Assembly: GCA_946647055.1 (NCBI GenBank)
Contig: CAMPCT010000124.1
Span: 1 to 6,533, forward strand
Direction: 5' to 3'
DNA: 6,533 nt
Origin: an uncultured Atopobium sp.
GTDB taxonomy: Bacteria; Actinomycetota; Coriobacteriia; Coriobacteriales; Atopobiaceae
Part shown: positions 1-6,124 of the stretch, one piece after another
How positions within the stretch are numbered: position 1 is the stretch's first letter
How the letters are laid out: each line of letters opens with the position of its first letter
The notes under the pieces: model-generated
What the model was told of the DNA's origin: nothing
The model's database searches: none
What the model saw: the letters and a program-made list of their open reading frames with translations, nothing else
Position numbers and translations under genes: made by a program

Positions 1-876
1 CACGAACGCCTCGTGGTCCTCGAGCGAGAAGTCCTTCGAGCCGTTGCCGTTGTACCAGAAGCGTATCGGGCAATCCGCAAACTCCCCCTCGATCGCCCCC
101 TTGAACGCGTCGAAGTCGGTCCAGGCACCCGAGAAGCAGCCAAAGTAGGCAAAGAGGTCGCAGCAGTGGGTCATGCCGCTGCTCATGACCGTCTTCGAAC
201 CACGCGAGAGGCCCGCAAAGCCACGGTGGTCGCGGTCGGCGACCACGGGATAGGTCGCCTCGACGAGCGGAACGATGTCGTCACGCAGCTCGCGCCAGAA
301 GTGCAGGCACCAGTCGTCGGCATACGGGTCTCCACCTGCCATCGAGCCCATGAAGGTGTTGTCGATGTCGTAGCCCTCCGGAATGGAGTAGTACGTGGGG
401 ACCACGATGATGACATCGTCAAAGAGGCCCTGCTCATGCATGCCGTCGAGCAGGTTCTGGGTGGGTTCGCCATGGTAGTCGTCCGTTCCGCTCTCGGGCT
501 CGCCCAGCCAGTAGTCCTGCATGCCGCCCGTACCATGCAGCACGTAGAGCGCGGAGTAGCTGCGCGCAGGGTCATAGTCTGCCGGCAGGTAGACGTTGAG
601 GGCCTTGTCCACCATGACGTCCTCGACGCCGTCCTTGGCCTCGATGGCATAGGCGTGGCAGGTATAGGTCAGGTGCTCCACGGTGCCCCGCTCTGCTGGG
701 GTCGCGGTCGTGAGCTCGTCGAACGGTCCCAGCGTGGTGATGAAGTCGAAGGGATACGTCGTGCGCTCACGCGAGGGCGAGGAGTCGACCTCGGGCTCGG
801 CGTCGTTGGCACAGGCCGACAGCGCAAGGGCAGAAGTAGCGACGAACGAACGCCTGGTCAGGTTGGTGTTTGCCAT
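1..876 (-). CDS. Tat-exported lipoprotein, putative esterase (CE1/feruloyl-esterase-like), C-terminus cut by window edge
   Basis: I see an open frame from ATG at 876 through position 1, 292 codons with no stop. The N-terminus carries a twin-arginine motif (TRRSFV, residues 7-12), a short hydrophobic stretch and a lipobox LSAC with Cys22, so the protein is probably exported by Tat and lipid-anchored outside the membrane. The body matches the putative-esterase alpha/beta hydrolase family (D-esterase/feruloyl esterase type): an NVYLP strand near 94-98, an oxyanion-type HGTGG at 114-118, and the nucleophile elbow GLSRG with Ser224. The catalytic Asp and His expected further on lie beyond the edge. 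The start is set by a good ribosome site, AGAGGAG at 888-882, which overlaps the stop of the upstream radical SAM gene 11 bp away, suggesting translational coupling. Known family members cleave feruloyl or other acyl esters from plant polysaccharides or act on siderophores; the substrate here cannot be told. Family confident, role not. Confidence 0.8.
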   Translation of the reverse strand, partial: MANTNLTRRSFVATSALALSACANDAEPEVDSSPSRERTTYPFDFITTLGPFDELTTATPAERGTVEHLTYTCHAYAIEAKDGVEDVMVDKALNVYLPADYDPARSYSALYVLHGTGGMQDYWLGEPESGTDDYHGEPTQNLLDGMHEQGLFDDVIIVVPTYYSIPEGYDIDNTFMGSMAGGDPYADDWCLHFWRELRDDIVPLVEATYPVVADRDHRGFAGLSRGSKTVMSSGMTHCCDLFAYFGCFSGAWTDFDAFKGAIEGEFADCPIRFWYNGNGSKDFSLEDHEAFV

Positions 877-887
877 ACCGGCTCCTC

Positions 888-1736
888 TCAGCAGTTGCCC
901 GTGTACACGTGAGCGAGGTTGTGCCGCGCCACGTCTGCCAGCGCATAGACGCGCGCAACGGGCGTGGGGCCTCGGTCGCGCATGTGCCACGCCGGATGGA
1001 AGCGCGTCACGTGAAGCGTGATGTCGGGGCTGACCGAGGCCAGCCAGGAAGAGAGCTCGCCCATCTCCTCGTCGGTGTCGTTCACACCGGGCACCACGAG
1101 GGTCGTGACCTCCACATGGCAGGTCGGGGTGGCCGCCAGGGCCACAATGGTCGCCTTCGCGAGGTCCAAGTCACCGCCGAGCATGCGGTAGGTCTCCGGC
1201 CGGAACGACTTGAGGTCGATGTTGGCGGCATCGATGAGCGGGGCGACCGCATCTATGACCTGCGAAGACACACACCCTGCCGAGACGAGCACGTTCGAGA
1301 GTCCCGCCTCGTGCACCAGCTTGCCACAGTCGTGCACGAACTCCCAGCTTACCAGCGGCTCGTTATAGGTGTATGCGACTCCCACCATGCGTGGGTCCTC
1401 GTGGTTGAGGCGCAAGGCCAGGGCGGCAACGTCCTCGGGCGATACCTCGCGCCAGCCCACGCCGTCCTCCCCCACCTGCGAGATGCTCGCGTTCTGGCAC
1501 CAGGGGCAGCGCAGGTTGCAGCCATAGCCGCCCAAGGAGAGCACGGTGGAGCCCGGACACCAGCGCGCAATCGGCTTCTTCTCGATGGGGTCCACGGCAA
1601 CCGACGTCACGCGACCGTAGGCAGTGGGCACGACGGCGCCATCGACGTTGCCTCGGGCGCGGCAGACACCGACCTGGCCCGGCGCAAGCGCGCAGCCGCG
1701 AAAGCAGGTGGCGCAGCGGATGACCTCATCGCTCAC
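888..1736 (-). CDS. amrS: AmmeMemoRadiSam system radical SAM enzyme
   Basis: A 282-residue radical SAM protein. The [4Fe-4S]/SAM motif CNLRCPWC is at residues 73-80 (Cys73, Cys77, Cys80) and is followed by QN, as in the AmrS and pyruvate-formate-lyase-activase-like family. The N-terminus has the family's extra cysteine cluster, Cys8, Cys11, Cys15 and Cys25, in the pattern CxxCxxxC...GxC. A YNEP motif follows in the middle of the barrel, and later segments DLKSF and VPGVND also fit. The enzyme should generate a 5'-deoxyadenosyl radical; the substrate of the AmmeMemoRadiSam system is unknown. Translation starts at GTG 1736; the upstream gene stops inside it (GTGA, 4-bp overlap), with a GAGGTGG ribosome site at 1754-1748 inside that gene. 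The protein ends at YTGNC, without the cysteine-rich tail I expect in longer homologues of about 330 residues. Family assignment is strong. Confidence 0.93.
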   Translation of the reverse strand: MSDEVIRCATCFRGCALAPGQVGVCRARGNVDGAVVPTAYGRVTSVAVDPIEKKPIARWCPGSTVLSLGGYGCNLRCPWCQNASISQVGEDGVGWREVSPEDVAALALRLNHEDPRMVGVAYTYNEPLVSWEFVHDCGKLVHEAGLSNVLVSAGCVSSQVIDAVAPLIDAANIDLKSFRPETYRMLGGDLDLAKATIVALAATPTCHVEVTTLVVPGVNDTDEEMGELSSWLASVSPDITLHVTRFHPAWHMRDRGPTPVARVYALADVARHNLAHVYTGNC

Positions 1737-3130
1737 AGGTGACGCACCACCTCGAAGCGCTCGAGACGGTAGTCGTCACGGCGCAGGTCGATGCCTCCCT
1801 TGCGTGCGGCAATGCCCACCTGCTCCTCGATCGTGTCAACTCCGTCGAGGTCGGGAAGAAGCAGGCCGCGCCTTCCCCCACAGCTCACGATGACGCCATA
1901 GCGCTTTGGGTCGAGCTCGTCGGTCGATGCGATAGGCTCGGGCTCACCAAGCACGTCCACGTCATAGACGAGCTCGTCCAGCTCGTCCTCCCCCACCGGC
2001 GCAAAACGCGGGTCGTGCGTACCGGCTGAGATGGCGTTGGCGCAGATCTCCTCGGCCAGGTTCGCACGCACCGGCGCAATGGTCCCGATGCAACCGCGCA
2101 GCTCCCCGTCCACCTTTAGCGAGACAAAGCAGCCGGCACGCCGGGAAAGCAGCTCGGGGAGGACGTCCGCGGGCGGACGAATGGTCCTGCGCTCGCGCAC
2201 GTAGGCCTCGAGCGAGAGACGGGCTAGTTGCACATACGGGTCCTCGGCGGCCTTGCGGTCCGCGAGGTCGCCCGTACGCCACGCCTTCCATTGCGCAAGC
2301 AGGTCACGCGATGCGTCTGTCCCTTCCTGACCCGTAGGCTCAAACGCCGCCACACCATAGCCCACGCCAAAGGGTCCCTCATAACTGAGCAGCTCCGCCC
2401 TCACGGCCGTGCGATCAAGGGCTCCCGCCATCATCTGGAAGCTTCGCAGGCCACACTCCGCCGCGCGCTCCGCCAGCGACGGATCCATGCACAGGATGTC
2501 GAGCAGGTCGCCCCGTGCGAAGTCATCCGTAATCCGTGCGTCAAAGACCGGGCCCTCGGGCGCAAAGCCATAGGGACCATCTAGGGTAAGCTTGTGGGAG
2601 AGGTCGCCCGAAGCCACATACACCACGCGACGGCCCAGCTTTGCGGCAACCTGTTGCACCAGCCTGCCCATGCGATAGTGCTCGCCCGCATTGAAGCCCG
2701 AGAGACCAATGCGCACCAGCTCAAAGGCCGTGTAGTACTTCTGGATGAAGTGCAAGGGAATCATCGTGGCGTGGTCGAGGGCGGGCTCACGCTCGTAGTC
2801 GGTACCACCAGAGATGCCCGCCTCCTCGCATGCCTCGGCCAGCGCATCGGCAAACTCCTCGTCATAGGTCACGCGATAGGCGGCACCCGGCGCCCCAAAG
2901 CGCGAGAAGCTGCCGCGGGCACCTGTGCCCGGAGAGATGTGGAAGTAGTCCCGGTAGAGCGTGGTGTGCGGCGACGAGACCACGATGGTGTCGGGCGCAA
3001 GGGCGGCGATGCGGCGCCCCACCTCGTCATAGGAGTCGATGGTGGCTTGGATGCCCCGCTCCTTGCCTCGGCCTACGGCCGGAATGATGAGCGGCGGATG
3101 CGGAACGGCGAACGCTGCAACGATGGACAT
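1733..3130 (-). CDS. Fusion protein: LigB/MEMO-like domain plus AMMECR1 domain (AmmeMemoRadiSam components B and A)
   Basis: A 465-residue two-domain protein. Residues 1-265 resemble the class III extradiol dioxygenase/MEMO fold: VPHPP with His11, SPH with His55, LDH with His120, SGDLSH with His179, and YEGPFGVGYG with Glu252. His11, His55 and Glu252 sit where LigB-type enzymes bind iron, but this is inferred. Residues 295-465 are an AMMECR1 domain: LARLSLEAYV near 302-311, the hallmark LRGCIGT at 344-350, a HDPRF at 372-376 and TIEEQVGIAARKGGI at 433-447. I chose ATG 3130, not the in-frame start at 3241, because AGAGGGGGGA (3143-3134) stands just upstream, the family start motif follows at once, and the extra 37 codons lie inside the preceding gene. 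It follows the reductase gene by 20 bp and overlaps amrS by 4 bp. AmmeMemoRadiSam proteins are widely conserved but their reaction is unknown. Fused versions also occur in clostridia. Confidence 0.9.
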   Translation of the reverse strand: MSIVAAFAVPHPPLIIPAVGRGKERGIQATIDSYDEVGRRIAALAPDTIVVSSPHTTLYRDYFHISPGTGARGSFSRFGAPGAAYRVTYDEEFADALAEACEEAGISGGTDYEREPALDHATMIPLHFIQKYYTAFELVRIGLSGFNAGEHYRMGRLVQQVAAKLGRRVVYVASGDLSHKLTLDGPYGFAPEGPVFDARITDDFARGDLLDILCMDPSLAERAAECGLRSFQMMAGALDRTAVRAELLSYEGPFGVGYGVAAFEPTGQEGTDASRDLLAQWKAWRTGDLADRKAAEDPYVQLARLSLEAYVRERRTIRPPADVLPELLSRRAGCFVSLKVDGELRGCIGTIAPVRANLAEEICANAISAGTHDPRFAPVGEDELDELVYDVDVLGEPEPIASTDELDPKRYGVIVSCGGRRGLLLPDLDGVDTIEEQVGIAARKGGIDLRRDDYRLERFEVVRHL

Positions 3131-3133
3131 GGG

Positions 3134-3143
3134 TCCCCCCTCT
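3134..3143 (-). promoter_or_regulatory. Ribosome binding site fixing the start of the fusion protein
   Basis: Read on the minus strand this is AGAGGGGGGA, three bases before ATG 3130. It lies in the 20-bp gap after the reductase stop codon and supports the internal ATG over an upstream in-frame start that would overlap the reductase gene by about 90 bp. Confidence 0.6.
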
Positions 3144-3150
3144 GCACTCC

Positions 3151-4305
3151 CTACGCGAACAGCTCGGCTGCTGCGGCCATGCGGTCGATAATGCCAACGC
3201 CAAAGGGGCAGTTGGGCTCGCAGACGCCACAGGCTATGCACTCGTCGGCATGCACGGCGAGCGCCTCATAGTGGCCACGCACCAGCGGTGGCACGCCCTC
3301 GCCCTTGGCCACCTGCACCTCGGCGAGGTCGTAGAACTTGTTGACGCTCGCGATGTCAATGCCGACGGTGCAGGGGTGGCAGTGGCCGCAGTAGGTGCAC
3401 AGGCCCGAGATGGGGTGCTTAGGCGCCGCAGCCAAAGCGCTCGCGTAGTCGCGCTCCTCCTCGCTTGCCTCGAGACAGGCGGCATCCACGTCCACTTCGC
3501 CCGCCTCCTTGAAGCCCACAATGCAGCTGGCCACGGCCGGACGCGTGAGCGCGTAGTGTACGCACTGTGCCGGGGTGAGCGCCACGCCAAAGGGCGAGCG
3601 GTCTGGATCGAGTAGGCGGCTGCCCGCGAAGGTCTTCATGACGGTGAGGCCGATGTCGTTGCGCTCGGCCGCACGGTAGAACTCCAGGCGTTCGGGGTCC
3701 ATGCCCTGAAGCTCCGCGCCATAGTCACCAAAGAGGTCCTCGACGTCCGTGCTTGCGGGCTTCATGTCGTAGGCGGGATTGACCGAGAACATGATCATGT
3801 CGACCTCGTTGGCCTCGATGGCCATGAGGCCCACGCGCGGGTTGTGGGTGGAGAGACCCACATGGCGAATGACGCCCTGGTCACGTAGGTCGTGAATCAT
3901 CCGCAGGTAGGGGCTGTCGTCTAGGATCTCGCGCATCTCGACCGGGTCGTCCTCGTAGTGGATCATGCCAAAGTCGACGTGGTCCACGTGGAAGCGTTCG
4001 AGCATGTCGTCGATGCCACGCAGGCACTTATCGACGTCGCGGGTACGCAGGTAGTGGTCGTCCTCCCAGGTCGAACCAACGTGTGCCTGGATGTGCCAGT
4101 CTCCCCCAACGTCACGCATGGCGTCGCCCATGTAGGTGCGCACCTGCGGGATGCTCATCCAACAGTCGAGCAGGTTCATGCCCTGCTCGTGCGCGCGTTC
4201 GAAGATGGCGCGCACCGTGGCCTCGCTCGCATGCTCGAGCCACTCGCACCCCACACCAATCTCGGAGACCTCGATCCCGGTCCTTCCCAGCCTGCGATAC
4301 CTCAT
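3151..4305 (-). CDS. Aldo/keto reductase-fold protein with two C-terminal [4Fe-4S] motifs and substituted catalytic residues
   Basis: A 384-residue protein. Residues 1-295 form an aldo/keto reductase barrel (RRLGRTGIEVSEIGVG at the start, VIRHVGLSTHNP near 145-156, TVMKTFAG near 221-228). Residues 303-312 (CTYCGHCHPC) and 356-367 (Cys356, 359, 362, 366, then Pro) are two ferredoxin-like [4Fe-4S] motifs. Of the AKR tetrad, Asp47 and His116 remain, but the Tyr position is Ile52 (D-C-W-M-S-I) and the Lys position appears to be His75 (QAHVGS). The normal proton donor is thus missing, so ordinary NADPH carbonyl reduction is doubtful. I recall similar D.WMP...QGHIGS proteins in clostridia, so this seems to be a lineage rather than a one-off mutation. 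ATG 4305 is chosen over GTG 4320, which sits inside the ribosome site. It is the first gene of the AmmeMemoRadiSam run. A soluble electron-transfer or redox role is inferred; the substrate is unknown. Confidence 0.85.
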   Translation of the reverse strand: MRYRRLGRTGIEVSEIGVGCEWLEHASEATVRAIFERAHEQGMNLLDCWMSIPQVRTYMGDAMRDVGGDWHIQAHVGSTWEDDHYLRTRDVDKCLRGIDDMLERFHVDHVDFGMIHYEDDPVEMREILDDSPYLRMIHDLRDQGVIRHVGLSTHNPRVGLMAIEANEVDMIMFSVNPAYDMKPASTDVEDLFGDYGAELQGMDPERLEFYRAAERNDIGLTVMKTFAGSRLLDPDRSPFGVALTPAQCVHYALTRPAVASCIVGFKEAGEVDVDAACLEASEEERDYASALAAAPKHPISGLCTYCGHCHPCTVGIDIASVNKFYDLAEVQVAKGEGVPPLVRGHYEALAVHADECIACGVCEPNCPFGVGIIDRMAAAAELFA

Positions 4306-4307
4306 CG

Positions 4308-4317
4308 CTCCCCTCCC
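4308..4317 (-). promoter_or_regulatory. Ribosome binding site deciding the start of the iron-sulfur reductase
   Basis: On the minus strand GGGAGGGGAG precedes ATG 4305 by two bases, with the GGGAGG core six bases away. The alternative in-frame GTG at 4320 would place this purine run inside the coding sequence, so ATG 4305 is preferred. Confidence 0.65.
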
Positions 4318-4320
4318 CAC

Positions 4321-4366
4321 TGGACAAAGGTGCCTGTGGACAAAAGGTACCTGTTACCTTTGTTCA
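4321..4366 (-). terminator. Hairpin made of an imperfect tandem repeat between the GNAT and reductase genes; terminator or attenuator
   Basis: Two imperfect direct copies stand side by side: TGGACAAAGGTGCCTGT (4321-4337) and TGGACAAAAGGTACCTGT (4338-4354). They are followed by TACCTTTGTTCA (4355-4366), which can pair with either copy. The best stem pairs 4340-4349 with 4355-4363 around a 5-base loop with one bulged A. Read in the direction of the GNAT gene, the stem ends in a short T run (CCTTTTG) just after that gene's TAA stop at 4368. This fits a weak intrinsic terminator. Because no promoter is obvious between it and the reductase gene, partial read-through into the operon is possible. 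Confidence 0.5.
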
Positions 4367-4367
4367 G

Positions 4368-4859
4368 TTATACCCGCAGCTCGAAGAAGTCGACGTCAAG
4401 AAGACGGCCGAACTTCTCCCCCACCTCGTGCAGAGTGCCCGCACGGACAAAGCCAAAGCGCTCGTGAAGTCGGACGCTCGCCTCGTTGCCACAGGTGATG
4501 AGCGAGACCACCAGGTGCGTCGTTGGGTCCTCGCGCGCCAGCTCGAGGATGGCCTCCATGAGAGCAGTCGCCACACAGCGGCCGCGCCATTCCCGCGCCA
4601 CGTACACCGAGAGTTCGGCCGTCGTGGCATACGCCGCCTTGGGGTTGTACGTGGAGAGGCTCGCATAGCCCACGACCTCGCCCTCGTTCTCTGCAACCAG
4701 CAGCGGATGGTTGTCGCGGTTGTGGGCCTCGAACCACGCACGGGCAGCCTCGCCCTCGCGCGGACGCGTGTCGAACGTGGCCACGCCATGCGTGACCTCG
4801 TCGTTGTAGATGGCGAGCATCGCCGGCAGGTCTGCCTCGCAAGCCGCACGCACGTCCAT
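4368..4859 (-). CDS. GNAT family N-acetyltransferase, phosphinothricin/methionine-sulfoximine acetyltransferase-like
   Basis: A 163-residue protein, the usual length for the Pat/MddA (MnaT) branch of the GNAT superfamily, which transfers acetyl from acetyl-CoA to the amino group of phosphinothricin, methionine sulfoximine or related amino acids. Matching segments run in order: AIYNDEV near 16-22 with ATFDTRP at 27-33, VVGYASLSTYN at 62-72, AELSVYV at 81-87, and near the end NEASVRLHERFGF (125-137), GTLHEVGEKFGR (141-152) and a LDVDFFEL ending. In the acetyl-CoA loop (R-G-R-C-V-A, 92-97) Cys95 stands where the motif Q/RxxGxG/A has Gly. ATG 4859 is preceded by GGGGAGG. It is transcribed leftward from the divergent control region and may be the first gene of the downstream operon. 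The natural substrate is uncertain; resistance or amino-acid detoxification are options. Confidence 0.85.
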   Translation of the reverse strand: MDVRAACEADLPAMLAIYNDEVTHGVATFDTRPREGEAARAWFEAHNRDNHPLLVAENEGEVVGYASLSTYNPKAAYATTAELSVYVAREWRGRCVATALMEAILELAREDPTTHLVVSLITCGNEASVRLHERFGFVRAGTLHEVGEKFGRLLDVDFFELRV

Positions 4860-4888
4860 GGAAGCCTCCCCTTCAAGCAGCCCTTCAC

Positions 4889-4904
4889 CCTATAATCCTA
4901 TAAT
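4889..4904 (+). promoter_or_regulatory. Tandem -10 elements for the rightward iron-sulfur reductase
   Basis: CCTATAAT is present twice in exact tandem (4889-4896 and 4897-4904), giving two perfect TATAAT boxes eight bases apart. The second lies 30 bases before ATG 4935, a good distance for a short leader. No convincing -35 element is seen 17 bases upstream (AGCAGC). Confidence 0.5.
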
Positions 4905-4920
4905 CGGACCATAGGCTCAA
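4892..4920 (-). promoter_or_regulatory. Candidate promoter for the GNAT gene
   Basis: On the minus strand TTGAGC (4920-4915) and GATTAT (4897-4892) are spaced by 17 bases, each matching four of six positions of the sigma-70 consensus. Transcription would start near 4885, about 26 bases before ATG 4859. It overlaps the rightward promoter candidate, so both genes may share control. No experimental support is visible. Confidence 0.35.
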
Positions 4921-4934
4921 GGAAGGAGCACACA

Positions 4935-6047
4935 ATGGCATACCTGGGAGAGGACACCCCCAAGCTGGGCTTTGGTCTCATGCGCCTGCCCAAGAACGAG
5001 GACGGCACCATCGACATCGACCACACCTCGCAGATGGTCGACGAGTTCCTTGCCGCTGGCTGCACGTACTTTGACACCGCCCGCGCCTATGGTGAGTCCG
5101 AGAGCGCGACCCGCCGGGCCCTGGTCGAGCGTCACCCGCGCGACAGCTACACGCTGGCCACCAAGTGCGCCGCCTGGCTAGGCGCCAACAACGCCGACGA
5201 GGCCAAGGCCTTCTTCGAGACCTCGCTCGAGCAGACCGGCGCCGGCTACTTCGACTACTACCTGCTCCACAACCTGGGCGGCAAGCGCACGCAGATCTAT
5301 GACGACTGGGGCCTGTGGGACTGGGTGCGTGGCCTCAAGGAGGACGGCAAGATCCGCCACTACGGCTTCTCGTTCCACGACACGGCCGACGTGCTCGACC
5401 AGATCCTTGACGCCCATCCCGACGCAGAGTTCGTCCAGCTGCAAATCAACTACGTCGACTGGGAGAACGCCTCCGTGCAGTCGCGCGCCTGCTACGAGGT
5501 GGCACGCGCCCACGGCAAGCCCGTCGTCATCATGGAGCCCGTCAAGGGTGGCACCCTGGCCAACCCGCCCGAGCCCGTGGCGCAGATTCTGCGCGAGGCC
5601 CTGCCCGATCGCAACCCCGTGGAGTGGGCCCTGCGCTTCGCCATGAGCCTGGAGGGCGTCCTCACCGTGCTCTCCGGCATGTCCAACCTCGAGCAGCTGC
5701 GCCAGAACCTGGCAACCCTCAAGGGACTCACGCCGCTCTCTCCTGCCGAGCAGGACGCGCTTGCCGCCGCGCGTGCCAAGATCGCCGAGCTCATCGAGGT
5801 GCCCTGCACCAACTGCCGCTACTGCACCGAGGAGTGCCCGGTGGGCATGCCTATCCCCGGCATCATGGAGGCCCTCAACCGCGACCCGCTGTACGGCTTT
5901 GCCGAGGCCAAGGAGACCTACGACGACCGCACCGAGCGTGCAGCCAAGGCCAGCGAGTGCATCCACTGCTACCAGTGCGAGGGCGCCTGCCCGCAGCACA
6001 TCGACATCGTGCACCAGCTCGAGCGCGCCGCCGAGAAGTTCGAGTAG
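4935..6047 (+). CDS. Aldo/keto reductase with C-terminal 2x[4Fe-4S] ferredoxin-like domain
   Basis: A 370-residue protein. The N-terminal barrel (1-285) has the complete AKR tetrad: Asp47 and Tyr52 in DTARAY, Lys77 in LATK, and His112 in YLLHN. Further barrel segments are KIRHYGFSFHD (139-149), QLQINYVDW (168-176) and VVIMEPVKGG (197-206). The C-terminus has two cysteine clusters, Cys291, 294, 297, 301 (then Pro) and Cys342, 345, 348, 352 (then Pro), each expected to hold one [4Fe-4S] cluster. Such two-domain proteins are common in strict anaerobes and are usually described only as aldo/keto reductases; electrons may come from ferredoxin rather than NADPH, which is inference. The start is well supported by GGAAGGAG (4921-4928), six bases ahead of ATG 4935. 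It is transcribed away from the GNAT gene and ends at the terminator hairpin 6078-6110, so it is probably monocistronic. The substrate is unknown. Confidence 0.92.
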   Translation: MAYLGEDTPKLGFGLMRLPKNEDGTIDIDHTSQMVDEFLAAGCTYFDTARAYGESESATRRALVERHPRDSYTLATKCAAWLGANNADEAKAFFETSLEQTGAGYFDYYLLHNLGGKRTQIYDDWGLWDWVRGLKEDGKIRHYGFSFHDTADVLDQILDAHPDAEFVQLQINYVDWENASVQSRACYEVARAHGKPVVIMEPVKGGTLANPPEPVAQILREALPDRNPVEWALRFAMSLEGVLTVLSGMSNLEQLRQNLATLKGLTPLSPAEQDALAAARAKIAELIEVPCTNCRYCTEECPVGMPIPGIMEALNRDPLYGFAEAKETYDDRTERAAKASECIHCYQCEGACPQHIDIVHQLERAAEKFE

Positions 6048-6077
6048 GCGCGCGGCGCAAATCATGACCACCCGCAA

Positions 6078-6110
6078 ATGAAACACCCGTCCCCGGGACG
6101 GGTGTTTCAT
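6078..6110. terminator. Bidirectional intrinsic terminator between convergent genes
   Basis: A perfect inverted repeat: ATGAAACACCCGTCCC pairs with GGGACGGGTGTTTCAT around a single central C (in practice about 14 pairs with a small loop). It is 31 bases after the stop of the rightward reductase. The A/T-rich base of the stem, AAA/TTT, provides a short T run for either strand, as is usual between convergent genes. Confidence 0.8.
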
Positions 6111-6124
6111 CCAGGCATTCCTCG

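Noticed and set aside
13..912. Long open frame on the plus strand, 299 codons
   Set aside because: It lies antisense to the esterase gene, shows low-complexity Val/Arg/Gly-rich sequence with no family motif, and is a codon-bias shadow of a GC-rich gene.
870..1742. Plus-strand open frame of 290 codons opposite amrS
   Set aside because: The minus strand has clear radical SAM motifs; the plus frame has His/Arg/Gly-rich noise and no ribosome site that matters.
3131..3241. N-terminal extension of the MEMO/AMMECR1 protein from an in-frame start at 3241
   Set aside because: It would overlap the reductase gene, adds Trp/Arg-rich sequence with no homology pattern, and the ATG at 3130 has its own ribosome site.
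4318..4320. GTG as start of the first iron-sulfur reductase
   Set aside because: The purine-rich ribosome site for ATG 4305 lies directly after this GTG, so it is unlikely to be the start.
4321..4366. CRISPR-like repeat
   Set aside because: Only two imperfect adjacent copies with no spacer between them and no cas gene; better explained as a hairpin or palindromic element.
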